NCBI GenBank assembly: GCA_030141605.1
Contig: JAQGDQ010000060.1
Coordinates: 186,001-250,000 of the forward strand
Direction: 5' to 3'
DNA length: 64,000 nucleotides
Origin: Tubiluchus corallicola
Lineage: Eukaryota > Priapulida > Priapulimorpha > Priapulimorphida > Tubiluchidae
In this document: positions 12,901-22,803 of the stretch, piece after piece
Layout: each line of letters opens with the position of its first letter
How positions within the stretch are numbered: position 1 is the first letter of the stretch
The notes under the pieces: generated by a model
The model's input: only the letters and a program-made list of their open reading frames with translations
What the model was told of the DNA's origin: nothing
Database searches by the model: none
Made by a program: the position numbers and the translations under genes

Positions 12901-13228
12901 GTTAATGTATTTTTACACATTATAAAAGGCAGGTGCAAAACAAGTGTCTACATACCCACAGCTTTGCAAAAGGTAAATTACAGTATTTCATAAAAATAGG
13001 TTACAGTTAATTATTTTGAGGAGCTACTACAGCATTGATTTGCGAGTTTCGGAAATTGTATTGGATCTTTTCCATGAAATATTCTCAATTATCAAAATAT
13101 AAAATTACCTCAGCTATGAACTGATCTAGTTTGTCCGACCAAATTTGCACTTGCCGCAACAGCTTACTTGAAGCAATAAGTTTTCCACTATGAATGAACA
13201 CAACTGTCGTTATTAACCACAACCACAT
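911..13228 (-). CDS. Alpha2delta/CACHD1-type VWA-Cache protein, N-terminal nine exons (partial)
   Basis: This is the minus-strand N-terminal part of an extracellular protein of the voltage-gated calcium channel alpha2delta / CACHD1 class, which traffics and modulates CaV channels. Exons from 5' to 3' are 13109-13228, 12076-12239, 10803-10949, 10530-10682, 9374-9538, 8514-8645, 3836-3964, 2799-2920 and about 911-1066. All junction phases agree. The ATG at 13228 follows an in-frame TGA and opens a hydrophobic signal peptide (MWLWLITTVVFIHSG). The VWA_N region includes WQYFGSNAGF and LRPWYISAISGP. The VWA domain starts VVILDCSSSM, so the DxSxS MIDAS is intact, and continues to FISDGLDNDG. The last donor is uncertain (CCTG/GTATTA at 910, or GTTAAG further on). 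Cache domains, the delta part and the C terminus lie left of the window. The split between true alpha2delta and CACHD1 cannot be decided from this half. Confidence 0.82.
2230..2600 (+). repeat. Dispersed repeat, copy 1 (left of exon 8)
   Basis: About 330-370 bp closely similar, in the same orientation, to 3024-3380. Shared landmarks are AATTAGTTAGTTTTGC, TGTTTTGCACAAATTTG, AAATTAGTAGACTCACTA, GACAGACTAGATGA (GGCAGACTAGATGA in this copy) and CCATCCCGCC. Both copies end in TAAATTTTGTA. No coding potential or TIRs were recognised. It is an unclassified interspersed repeat. Confidence 0.7.
3024..3380 (+). repeat. Dispersed repeat, copy 2 (right of exon 8)
   Basis: This is the second copy of the element at 2230-2600. 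The two copies flank the 122-bp VWA exon at 2799-2920. The 3' tail of this copy runs directly into the tandem array that starts near 3333. Confidence 0.7.
3333..3685 (+). repeat. Minisatellite, about 39-bp unit, 9 copies
   Basis: Nine units of 36-44 bp begin CTTAAATTTTGTA and continue with GTTTATTGTTATATCC or a variant (ACTTTATTATATTATTATAT). The unit equals the tail of the dispersed repeat ending just before it, so the array looks like an expansion of that tail. Open frames across it are by-products of the repeat. Confidence 0.85.
3968..4890 (+). repeat. Minisatellite, about 55-58-bp unit, 17 copies
   Basis: GTAGTATCA (or GTAGTATGA) occurs 17 times, each followed by an AAAAGGAAACTAGTTTATG block and by GAAATTGTTATTGTGC. 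The array starts within a few bases of the 3' splice site of the VWA exon at 3836-3964, so on the gene strand it occupies the branch-point and polypyrimidine region. Confidence 0.88.
5408..5806. mobile_element. TTCGAA-rich MITE
   Basis: The left end has GCGAGCATTC followed by GAATTCGAATCGAATTGAAT. The right end, read in reverse complement, has GGTGGGCATTGAAC followed by TTCGAATTCAATTCGAAC. Inverted, GAATTCGAA-rich termini around a non-coding centre fit a MITE. Exact ends and target-site duplication are not clear. Confidence 0.45.
7085..7155 (+). repeat. Short tandem repeat, 21-22-bp unit, 3 copies
   Basis: GTACTACACCCACACACGAG-type units occur three times in a row with few differences. Confidence 0.75.
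7690..8235 (+). repeat. About 500-bp interspersed repeat, copy 1
   Basis: The segment recurs inverted at 36030-36510. Shared blocks include TTTTTTGGGACATA-type sequence, TAGCATTTCGCTTACCTGC (reverse-complement counterpart CAGGTAAACGAAATGC), AGTGGAGGGTTTTCTTGTGC and ATTGGCAAGATACAGTAATT. There is no open reading frame. It is an unclassified element in an intron of the alpha2delta/CACHD1-like gene. Confidence 0.65.
8514..8645 (-). CDS. Alpha2delta/CACHD1-like exon 6: VWA MIDAS exon
   Basis: The exon is bounded by a TTTTTTTCAG acceptor and a GTGAGT donor. The codon split across the junction with exon 5 restores DCSSS, the DxSxS metal-binding motif of VWA domains. It continues with LATVLIKSLSQHDYVSVI, the helix-strand pair that follows in the family. 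Confidence 0.8.
8691..8866. mobile_element. MITE with AGGTAATAAAGTCACA TIRs, copy A
   Basis: The perfect 16-bp terminal inverted repeats are AGGTAATAAAGTCACA and TGTGACTTTATTACCT. The interior has a GTTAGG/TTTAGGGTTA core and several TGTGACTTTTTNCCTGT subterminal repeats. Three relatives are in the window (9055, 14091 and 19204). Confidence 0.7.
9055..9203. mobile_element. MITE of the AGGTAA...TTACCT family, copy B
   Basis: It begins AGGTAAAAAAGTCGGAGG, has AAAGTCACA direct repeats, a degenerate CCCTAA tract (CTTAACCCTAGCACTAACCC and onward) and ends GACTTTATTATTGG. It is oriented opposite to copy A. Confidence 0.6.
9585..9928. mobile_element. Pogo/Tigger-like MITE with TA target-site duplication
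   Basis: The termini CAGTCGACTCTCGTTAAACC and GGTTTAACGAGGGTTGACTG are inverted repeats of the pogo/Tigger type and are flanked on both sides by TA. The element is about 344 bp, with no transposase. It abuts the non-LTR retrotransposon remnant that begins right after it. Confidence 0.82.
9931..10402 (+). pseudogene. Non-LTR retrotransposon ORF2 C-terminus, decayed
   Basis: The conceptual reading contains motifs typical of the C-terminal region of non-LTR reverse-transcriptase polyproteins: LYNSELWTIKA, FQRRNYRNTLGTKWP, IKRRRLRWTGRV-like sequence, then WEAAGDRAAWSEEI and a TGA. The frame shifts after LQ near 10110, and there is an in-frame TAG near 10234, so it is non-functional. It lies in the intron between exons 4 and 5 of the alpha2delta/CACHD1-like gene, on the opposite strand. 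Confidence 0.75.
11728..11860. repeat. Inverted repeat, about 40-bp arms, with CA/CG dinucleotide loop
   Basis: The arm TCAATGTAGTTTTTTGGTCT (and onward to GCTCAATAAA) recurs inverted from GTTTATTGAGC to AATACATTGA. The loop is ACACACACGCGCGCACGCAC-like. The pair would fold into a hairpin or cruciform. Confidence 0.65.
12344..12420 (+). repeat. hAT-MITE-like fragment
   Basis: CAGGGCTGGATTATGACC followed by GATGGAGCCACCCTCT closely matches 20646-20730. Related sequence occurs inverted near 55830-55888. The CAGGG(C/A)-GGATTATGAC start fits hAT-type TIRs. It ends without a recognisable partner. Confidence 0.45.
12475..12600 (+). repeat. Short tandem repeats around CTCAAATAAAGGGCC
   Basis: CTCAAATAAAGGRCCTCAGA and AAGGGCCCTTATCTC alternate about four times with decreasing similarity. 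GGGCCC palindromes mark the units. Confidence 0.6.
13109..13228 (-). CDS. Alpha2delta/CACHD1-like exon 1: signal peptide
   Basis: This is a 40-codon exon from ATG to a GTAATT donor, phase 0. It encodes a hydrophobic leader, then LRQVQIWSDKLDQFIAE, which corresponds to the family's mature N terminus (a short helix with W-x-DK). An in-frame stop upstream makes this the first possible ATG. Confidence 0.75.
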
Positions 13229-14090
13229 GATGTTATCGTGGATGTATAGGTGTGTCCGTAATCATTGCCACAACCGTTACCAGGACAACAGTTTTTTTGG
13301 CAACACAAAGTGGGAATCCAAATGGAGATCTCTATTATTGTTGTTGGATAGTTATAAAATATCTGCAAGGCACATTTTTTAGGTTCTCAAATAATAATTG
13401 TGCATGAAACATTTTTTTCAGTGAATCTTGGAAGAATCAATTTGTTAAAGCCTCCATTACCACTGTTAACACGTAGTCAACAATTACTAATAACCATCAC
13501 AAAAATCACACAGTCGTAGACTTTGAGCGAATTCTGAGTCTCACCATCCAAAACTCCATAGCCTAGTGGAAAATTCTGACGCCTAGTCTGTCACACAATC
13601 AAATGCTATAAAACACAAAGGCAGGGTCTGCTTTAATAACGTTACTCACGTGTGACCGCGCACTCTTTGAAGCCTACATCCAAACTTTTATAATGCGGTT
13701 AAGTAATCCAGGTAATGAATACGGCTGGCTTCATTATACAGGTGAGCACGCTTTGAAGCCATATTCAGATCAGCATGAGAGTATAAGTGATACAGGGAAT
13801 GAGAATAAATGGCTTCAGGACATTAGGCAGGTGAGCAAACGAGCATGTCTGTTCTTGATAAACGAATTTACATAAGATAATTACATTGTATTTGTGATAG
13901 CTCGATTGCCAGGTTTTATTGATGTGCCAAGTCTAACATCTATCATGGCTCAGTGAACCACAAATTAATATGTTCAACAACCATGTATGCATGTATGGTA
14001 TATGCATGTGCCTTTACACAAGAAGGGATGATTGTAGTTTTGATTTTAAACTGTGAAATGCATCAAAGTTTACAGTGTTTTAATGGTGAC

Positions 14091-14298
14091 TGGTAATTAA
14101 GTCTCAGAAAATAGGGTTAGGGTTAAGGGCTAAGGTTATGGTTATGATTAGGGTAACGGATATTTCTTTTTTCTGTGCTTTTTTCCCGTGACTTTTCACC
14201 TGCGACTTTTTCCTGTGATTTTTTACCTGTAACTTCTTTCTGTGACTTTTTTCATGTGACTTTTTTACCTGTGACACTTTCTTGTGACTTTTTTACCT
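14091..14298. mobile_element. MITE of the AGGTAA...TTACCT family, copy C
   Basis: It begins TGGTAATTAAGTCTCAG and ends GTGACTTTTTTACCT. The interior has a degenerate telomere-like tract (GGGTTAGGGTTAAGGGCTAA) and six or more GTGACTTTTTNCCTGT repeats. Confidence 0.62.
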
Positions 14299-14585
14299 AG
14301 ATTAGTTTCTCAGCAACGCATTCGCAATTTCCAAGACCCAGTCAATGTGCAAGGTAGCCAGTATTACTGTAAAATGATAAGCAAACCCATTCATTACTTA
14401 AGCCAATAAAATATACAAAAATATAATTTTGGAAATTAAAGATGCCTTTTCTTTATTCATTTTCTCTATAACATGGGCTCCCAACCTTGGGGTCACCAAG
14501 CACTTTCTGTGGTGTTGCGGGCTAGTCCAAAAAAAATTTGAAAGAATGCTGTTTTCATAAAACGTATCTAAGTAAGTGTTGTTCC

Positions 14586-15035
14586 CTGTAGCGGATAGCC
14601 CTATAGGCTGAAGCCTAAGGCCCGGGATCAAAAGGGGCCTGGCAAAATAAAACGAAAAAAATTTTGTTTTGTAAAAAAAAATAAATTGACAAAAGAGCAA
14701 GGGGCCCGCCAAAATAAAATATAGAAAAAAGTTTTTTTTCAAAAGTCAGTCACTATATTTCAAATCGGGTTTACACAATTTAAGTTTACACAATTCACGT
14801 TTACACAATTTAAGTTTACACAATTCACGTTTACACAATTTAAGTTTACACAATTCACGTTTACACAGTTTAAGTTTAAGTTCAAAATTTCACTTTCCGA
14901 ATTTTTCTGGGGGCAAAGTCAGTTATAATTTCGACGAGAGCTCCACAAAAACACGTCAGCTCAGCAGTGTAGCAACATTTAAAAGGCCCGTTCCAAGCTC
15001 AAGCCTAAGGCCCATAAAATCATAATCCGCCGCTG
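14586..15035. mobile_element. hAT-like MITE containing a 30-bp minisatellite
   Basis: The ends CTGTAGCGGATAGCC and ATCATAATCCGCCGCTG form imperfect inverted termini. GCCTAAGGCCC recurs near both ends. The centre (14772-14876) holds about 3.5 copies of GTTTACACAATTTAA alternating with GTTTACACAATTCAC. Boundaries are approximate, and the target-site duplication is only partial (shared TTCC). Confidence 0.4.
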
Positions 15036-17295
15036 CAACTTCCCTCCATCATTTTGTTCTGGAAAGTGAAACTGGGTTTCCCTGCTCTAAATGAGGTATA
15101 TCAATGGTCGATTTTCCGGGAAAATGAAGATGCACGTTGTTCCATGCTGCACACTTGTGTACAGTGTACACCGCCCGAAAGCGTGAAACTATTCATTTTA
15201 CCTTGAATACCTATTGCTGTTGCATTACTGGTTGCTGAAAAACAGGTGCAACAGTCACATTAATGAATTAATGTAACAGTCACTCATTGTTCAATAATTT
15301 GTTGAATAGTAAGTTAATAAAATTAATAAATACGAACGATAATGATGTCTAATTGTATAACATGTGATTATGTTCTTCGTGAGGTTGTGATATGATGCAG
15401 GGTTCTAGAAAAGGGTTGCCATCAACAAAAAACGTTGGGAACCACTGCTCTATAAGTTGCAAATACTTGTGAAAAACTGAATGCGCCCTCAACAAAATGT
15501 TAGTTGGCTTGATCGAATCTAATTTCTGGTCACACGTGTACACATGAGAAACTATTGAGCTTTAAAAAGTAATTATACTAATTACTAATAACTACTAATG
15601 AAAATGGTGATGATTAATCCCGCAACAAAGAAATAAAATCAACCTTTCTTCTCTTCCTTTACCGAGGAATACTTATTGATATTTTTGGCAGAAAATTATA
15701 CATAAGAACACATCAGTGACAGTTTTAGCCTGGCCCCCCTTTCACAGTAGCAGTTACAGCACACCAAGTGAATATTTTCTCTGGATTATAAGTTTTAGAA
15801 CGTTTAGTGTTAGCTTTTAATGACTTGTATCGAGTAAAAAGTTCTGCATTAATGATTTCAGTGTAAAAACGTTTGTGCCCTTTAAGTGATAATTGAAGTT
15901 TTTGGCAAAGACATCGCTGTGCGCAATTATATGCTATACCAGTGTGTATACTAGTATATTGGTGTGTAATTAAGAGTCAAAAGTTTGAGGTGACATAATG
16001 AGTTTTAAACTATTGAATTTGCTTAAGGAAATAGGTAAAAAAAAGGTCTAAAATGCAGTAAAGTGCATTGGTAGCCGGGGTTCCCCAGACCCCCTAGCTG
16101 CTTTTTCGTTGAACCCACCCTTTTCTGAAGCCTGTATCCGCCATTGGTCCTTTAAGCTTGCAGCAATATAGAACTATAAGTTGTACCGTTAACGTTTTCA
16201 CGAGAATCTGGCAATGTACCCCTCAAAACACACAAGATGAACGTGCAAAAAGAAATTGAAGGAAAAATTTCAAATTTATCGTTACATTTCCGTCATGATT
16301 TCACTTTCTTTACATCTGTGAATATGAAGTAGAGATGCAAAGAGGTTTCTATTGATTGGACTAATGTCTGTGAGAAATTTTCATTCAACACGTTCCATCG
16401 TGGGTAATAGCATCCACAGCACGCCAACACAAGAATCAAATCACTAAGTTGTCATTATAAACAGGGCGCCTCAGAATTCACTATACACTTTACAGCGTCT
16501 GTATTTCTTCAAAAAAAAGTTTCAGTAACAAGTTTGAAGTACAAATGAAGTAAAACTTTTCGCAACTCTTTTAGGCAAATTAGACAAAAATCTGAAAAGA
16601 AATTCTGCACTGATGGGCTTTGTACTTTCCAAATGAACTGGGTCACAAACTTCCAACCAAATTTGAAGGCACAAAAGCTTCAGAGACCAACCCAAAGGCA
16701 TGTTGGATATCTTGCAATGAGAGTCTCTAACAATACAGTATTGAGGAATGGCTTCACCTTTTTGAAAAACTACATTGTTAATAAGAGACAACAGTGTAGT
16801 GTGTTTGGTGCTCTGAATTTAAGCTGAACTTTAGTTAATAATCGTGCCAGTCTGAGATCTCATTTCTAATGTTAATGTCGACGCCACAGTTCAAAAGATA
16901 AAAAGATAGCCAAAGAACCTTTTTGATCCACGAAAGAGTCTGACGAGATTACAAACCATTTAAAAAGAAAATTAGAAATCAAAGTGTTTAGTGACTTTTG
17001 AGACACGTTGTACTTTTTTGTGAACAGCACCTGAGCTTTTGAATATCCGGTGAAACATCATCATGCCGTTGCATGCTTCCAAATGATGACTATTCATTTT
17101 TCTTCATACTTTCAAAACAGCTATGAAATTTTGTTTTCCATGCCAAGTTCTGACAACACAAGAAGGGTATATAATAAGGGATATTAGTATTAAAAGCAGG
17201 TACACGTAACACAAAATTTTAATTGTAATATACAATTATGCAACAGTTCATTCACTTTTCAGACTCCACATTCATACATGTACGGCTTAGACCAG

Positions 17296-17522
17296 ACGGT
17301 TTAGTCTAGTGGTAATGCGTCTGCTTTCCGTCTGGGAGGTCATGAGTTCGAACCAGCGGCCGGGTCATACCAAAGACTTTAAAAATGGTACCTACTGTCG
17401 CCCTGCCTGACGCGTGGTATTTAGGGTAAAAGTGGGGTAATAATAGTCTCTGTTATGCAGCTGTAGGTTGTTATTTACAGTCGGCGATAATAGCTCTTTG
17501 AGCTTATGTTAGTTGATGACTA

Positions 17523-17563
<41 letters not shown>

Positions 17564-17565
17564 GT
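17296..17565 (+). mobile_element. tRNA-derived SINE with ATT tail
   Basis: An RNA polymerase III A box (TAGTCTAGTGGTAATGCG) and B box (GAGTTCGAACC) are spaced as in a tRNA, but the acceptor and anticodon stems do not pair, so this is not a working tRNA gene. An unrelated body (GCCCTGCCTGACGCGTGG and onward) and a run of about 13 ATT triplets follow, the usual SINE layout. Confidence 0.78.
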
Positions 17566-17630
17566 ACTACAATTACAGTAATTGAACAGCAGTTCACTCT
17601 ATACAACATTGCGGATGAGATAAGATAACC

Positions 17631-17735
17631 TTCTTAACAAATTTGGTCCCTCCTATGTTGTATATAAATACGTCTGTCATCAATGTGACGGATTTTACAT
17701 AGGGCAGACAACAAAACAACTTACTTTAAATAATA
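17631..17735 (+). pseudogene. Penelope-like element, GIY-YIG endonuclease fragment
   Basis: A short frame reads SYVVYKYVCHQCDGFYIGQT, matching the start of the GIY-YIG nuclease domain of Penelope-like retroelements: VVYK, a Cys-x2-Cys knuckle, then FYIGQT in place of YIGET/K. Stops bracket it, and only this scrap remains. Confidence 0.6.
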
Positions 17736-19203
17736 ATGTGAAATCTAACAGTGATTAATTGATCTAGCATGCAATACATGCTGCATCATCATATATGTAT
17801 CAATTCACTAGACGTGGATAATTTACATTATTGTATGTATTAAGAAAAGGACTGTTAATAATATCCAAGATGTATGATTACTAAAAAAACACAAATACGA
17901 AAAACAACTGCTATTCTTACAGCATTTTTACGATTTTTGCACAAACCTAACGAGATTTTCCGTCTGCTTAAAAAACATAAAATCAAATTATTTTAATTCA
18001 AAAACAAAATCGGTTTTCTTAATTTAGCAACCGTGAGTTTGACAATTACAAGATAACTCGATTACTACTCGCGTCACAAACTCAGCATTATTTTCAAAAG
18101 CGTTTACAGTAACAGATGAAACCTTAATTAAACATGGTTTTATCAGTGAACTGGGCTGATGGAAATTTCCCAGCTTTCACCCGTAATTTCCTTCATTAAC
18201 CGAAAACATAAAGTATTAATTCACCTGCATTCACTGCCACACGTCAACCGCGCTGTCACAGCTGATATTTAAACTTACCCATGTCAGGTTTCACGTCGTT
18301 TCCATGGCAACTGATTGCAGCAGATGTGGCTGTCAAACGCACTGCAGCAGAAAAAAAACTATAATGACCAACGCGGTGGAAAACATGCTTCTGATATGAA
18401 AGTACGATAAACAATTGATTACTTGATCAATTACAATAAATAAGTGAAGTAAATTATGACCTGAAGTTTAGCAACAGGTAATACATGCAAGAAAGATGTA
18501 ACTAATTGAATATCATAGCACGGCAACTGTACAAAAACTTGATTTAGCACACTGTGACTATCATGATTTCTTAAAGCAGTACTTTTTTAGAAGGCACAAA
18601 AATGTTACATACCATTAGCAGTTGTCCGATTCCATACGTCAATTTTACACAAAAGCATTTAATACACACTAACCAACGCACAATGCAAATCTGGCACTCT
18701 TAAATAAAACACGGGGCTGTATATAACTGAAAGTAATATCTTTTATTCTAGAATAAAAGGTGTTATTTTTAATCATAGCTGAGGTGTTAGTTCAGTTATT
18801 AAGCAGGCACTTCTCCAATTCCAAGTTTAACATTTTTGTAGCACTGCATTTTGTTAGCAAGCCTGTTATATTTTACTTTCCAACATCAATATAATTAACG
18901 AGATTACATAGATTTGATCGTAGATGCTACCAAAAATTTGTCAATTTGTAACACTGCCTAGTGTTACAAACTCAGAAACTTTAACGTTTGTGTCTAAATG
19001 AAATTACATATTGTGAAGCTTAGGGAGAAGTTAATTATGGTTACTTGACAAAATATGACAAAAATGAAGATATATTAGCGGAGTTTAAAATGCCTTACAA
19101 GTTAAAAGAAAATCTGTTAAGTGGATCTGCCTTTTAAAGACTTAATAAAGAGAAACGTTTAACAACAACTGGTTTGCCCACAGTGATACAGGAGAGCAAA
19201 CAC

Positions 19204-19355
19204 AGGTAAAAAATAACAGCTTAAAAAGTTACAGAAAAGTCACAGGAAAAGGTCACAAGAAAAAAGGACAGGAAAAAGAAATAATCCTAACCCAAATTAA
19301 TTGTGACTTTTCCCTAGCCAAAATTAGAGAGTTTTTTCCTGAGACTTTATTACCA
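19204..19355. mobile_element. MITE of the AGGTAA...TTACCT family, copy D
   Basis: It begins AGGTAAAAAATAACAG, has AAAGTCACAGGAAAAGGTCAC repeats of the family on the other strand, a CCTAACCC scrap and ends GAGACTTTATTACCAG. It is the most decayed of the four copies. Confidence 0.55.
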
Positions 19356-20645
19356 GTCAAAGTGATATACAGCGACAGAAAAAAATACACAAAACAAGAT
19401 TTCAAATGTGTACTGAGGATTTATTCATACATCAATTAACGATCAATTCATAACAGCATTAATTTGTCTAAGTAGAATTTCTCTTAAGAGGCAGTAGCTG
19501 ACAAGGCACTCCAATACAAGCTGAATCATTTGTGACAAATGAAGGGTAAAAACTGACAGAAAGTAAATTGACAAGTAATTTTGAAGGTGCGCAAGACCTG
19601 CTCATTAAGAAAGATACACGAAAAAGCCCGATATTAATTTTGTCAACGAGCGTAAATACAATTAAGTACAGATTAAGTAAACTTTCAGGTAGATAAAATC
19701 AACTACAGCCAAAGCTTGTTAAGACAACCACCGCCCTACCACAATCACCCCCTTTATAATGCCCGTCTCGCTTAACGTCCAAATTTCTAACAAAACGTGT
19801 ATACAGTATTTGCACAGACACGCATGTATTCATGCAACTTTTGTAATGTGAAACTAGCGAAACACCAATTTTTTTGCAGTCCAAAAGTAGGCAGTGTAAA
19901 GAAGTTTGACTTGATGCAGATAAGTTAACCGTTATAGGGTCACGATTTTTTACAACCGATTTTGGTAACCGGGGGTAAAAAATTACCCCCACCATAATTC
20001 GTAAATTACTTTTGATAAACCGCCGTGTTTCATTAGTAAACAGCAACAGCATAATTTGCGGTTACGCTGACCACCATAGGATACATTATACCTCTGCTTA
20101 AAGACATGTGACTTTCTAGTAATACGAAATTTAAGTTCACTTAGTTACGTTCCCTTATCTATGCTGGAATAACTGTAGACAACCGACATTGCTAGCGCGT
20201 GTGCAAAAATTGTTATTTTGAATTTATTGTCTGCTACTTTCATCTTTTAGGTGGAGTTGAGTAACTGACATGGCCACAAAACAACCACGCCGAGTTTCAG
20301 CACAACTTGCCACCTGTCACAGCACAAAAAATCGACATATTGCATTTTCACTTTTATTTCGTGGTGAGACAATGCGCCTAAACTAAATAACTGAAAGCAT
20401 TTTGTGCACAAAACATATTTAGAAAAAGTCGTAGAAAAGGTTTACTGGGATTCGTATGGGAAAAGGGTAAAATGCAAAAAACCGGACTGGGGGTAATTTT
20501 CTAGGGTCAACCTCTTTGTAGGAGACACAGGACAACAATTAAGTAATTTATTTTATCAGAGGTGTAAAGCAAGTTTACATAACAAAAAAAGTTGCCAAAT
20601 ATTCACCAACAATTTCACTCATTCCACAAGTGTCAGGTACATTCA

Positions 20646-20730
20646 GGGACGGATTATGACTTTTAGCTTCCCTTAGGTTAATGAAATTATGCCCCCCCCC
20701 CAGATGGAGCCACCCTCTGATTTGTCAGTC
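20646..20730 (+). repeat. hAT-MITE-like fragment, second copy
   Basis: CAGGGACGGATTATGAC and GATGGAGCCACCCTCTGATT parallel 12344-12420. A poly-C interruption (ten C) sits in the middle. Confidence 0.45.
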
Positions 20731-20773
20731 CCAACTGGATGTAAGCCTAACTAATAAGAACTTGCATTAATAA

Positions 20774-20942
20774 TTGCAGCTACTACGGCAATACCAACAC
20801 AATGGGGTGTTTACAATTGGTGAAAATAACAAAAAAAACACCCTTTTTGCACATATAATTGCAATTACTACAGCAATACCAACACAATGGGGTGTTTACA
20901 ATTGATGAAACTAACAAAGAAACACCCTTTTTGCACATTTCA
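20774..20942 (+). repeat. Direct duplication, about 85 bp, two units
   Basis: AATTGCAGCTACTACGGCAA and AATTGCAATTACTACAGCAA start two adjacent copies. Each contains GGGGTGTTT and an inverted AAACACCC, so each unit can fold into a small hairpin. Confidence 0.8.
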
Positions 20943-22715
20943 AGTACAACAATGTAGCAAAAACACGCAGTAAGGTGTCTAGTGGGCATTTTCACGTGTT
21001 TCCAATTATCTGGATAATTTTAACGCTTGCTGTCTCTGCCTTCAAGTAAAAAACGTTTAAAAATTTTTGTTTGGAAAGTGTACATTTGTCAGCTACTGCA
21101 CCGTATGCTTGCAAAAATTCATCTACTCACAAGTCAAAATTGTGGACCTCAGCATAATAATCAATTAAAATACAATATGTACATAATAATTAGTAACCAG
21201 CCTCACTCTTGGCATTGTGCCAACTATAATTTTTTCCTATAGTTGCACTTGGAATCGCTATGCTCCACTAAACTCGCTAATATCAAAATACTTTGAGGTT
21301 GCCTCAATCACAGTTATTGTGGTATCAAAAATAACACTCGCCTCACACGTAGTATGGTCTCCCGTTCAATCTCACTCACACTCACACCTCACAAACGTCT
21401 TAAATAAACGAGGAACTCGCCAAGTTGCCCCGCGAATAAATATCACAATTTTGTACAAAATGATAACAAGAGTGAGCCTGCTTCTTTTGAAAAGCAGCCA
21501 TCAGCTTAATACGAATGAACAACAAATATACGCGTTGCCGCGGTAACACTGTCATCGCAGTCACGCAACAATTATGTACATTTATAGAGCAAACAATCTA
21601 TGGCACAGTCGTGAAACAATGCAATTTTAACAACAATGGTTCTGCTCTGTAAAGAACAATGGTTATAAAACAATACCAGGCACTTACAAGATTGTTCTAC
21701 TCTTTACAACAAATATGTCATCAGTCTTTCAATCGTTCGCTACCTCTAAATAACTAACGACTACCAAAACGCACACACCTTAAAAATCAGGAAATATCTC
21801 AAACAATACGCACAAACTCAGTCATCCACGAAACTATGCTAATGTAATAACTTGCAGATTTATACAGAAGATTATATTTTAGACTTTTCTTGGTGCATAT
21901 TATCTTAGAACGTTTCTGTCAAACAAGCTCAATAATCAACAACACCTATTTTACAAAATTTGTAAGACTATTTGTGGCAGTTTACCGTGAAGAAACAGCA
22001 AAATTTCCAACTTTGATAAAGTGCACTAACAAAATTCCCACTTTCAGTAGTTAGGGGCAAAACAAACATGCTCACAAAAATATAAAATAGCTTCCCTAGA
22101 CTTCTCAATACCCTTATGTTTTCATTTATACTTAATTTAAGGAAGGCTTTAAGGAAAATTTTGGTAAAATAAGTAGGCTGACAGCTTTGTAATTCATGCA
22201 AAAACTTTTTGAGTGACTAAACTACTTCAAACACCACATAAGTACTTGAAAATCAGAAACTTACAACTATATACAAACATCCACATAAACAAGTCATCCA
22301 TTGAAAGGATAGATAATGGCTAATGACACCCATCATAAAGAAATAAACCCAACCTACATATTTTGCACATAATCGAGTCTTTTCACAGAATGTTCATTAT
22401 TCATTCAATACGCAAACTTAGCGATCATTTTTACAAGTTCGAACCAGACGATAAAAAAACCCCAACAAAATTTTAGAAGATACAAGTGTTATAACAATCA
22501 GCAGTTATTGACATGTTTTAATGCCTCCTCCAGAGGAAAGTAAGCTCAGAAAATAAACAGAAAATGAATCTCCACAAAGTAATTAAGTGCTGCTAATTAA
22601 AACCATTCCTTCTTCACTAGCAGGATAAGTATACGTTGTAGAGTTAAATGCACAATGTGCTGAGGTACTAGACCCATGGACACCTCAAGGTAGATGATGT
22701 TCTTGCCCGTTCCCA

Positions 22716-22803
22716 TCACTTTTTCGTCAACTTGCGTGTTGCACGTTTGATGCGTCGTTGCGTGGCGACACGTGGCGTCTGTGGTTGCTGTTGCGTCGCT
22801 GCA
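22716..22803 (-). CDS. NUP153: NUP153 exon 18: basic C terminus
   Basis: The acceptor CTGTTACAG is followed by phase-2-completing T, then AATQQQPQTP and RRIKRATRKLTKK and TGA. The basic tail matches the conserved end of NUP153, where importin-alpha binds. Phase matches the exon 17 donor (TTCAG/GTACG) exactly. Confidence 0.85.

Larger units (their letters stand above)
13229..22715. other. Intergenic region without a convincing gene
   Basis: About 9.5 kb separates the 5' end of the alpha2delta/CACHD1-like gene from the 3' end of NUP153. I see only repeats: MITE copies at 14091 and 19204, a hAT-like element at 14586, a SINE at 17296, a Penelope-like scrap at 17631 and an 85-bp duplication at 20774. 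Open frames here (for example 14398-14742, 16522-16791 and 19699-20052) have no recognisable domain and no codon bias. The promoter of the minus-strand gene should lie just right of 13228, but no core element stands out. Confidence 0.6.

Noticed and set aside
14100-14160. Interstitial telomere
   Set aside because: The TTAGGG-like run is short and degenerate and is a constant part of a MITE family, not a telomere fusion site.
17296-17370. tRNA gene
   Set aside because: A and B boxes are present but acceptor and anticodon stems do not pair. The downstream body and ATT tail show a SINE.
19699-20052. Minus-strand 117-codon frame
   Set aside because: Composition is non-coding, no family was recognised, and it lies in a repeat-rich intergenic stretch.
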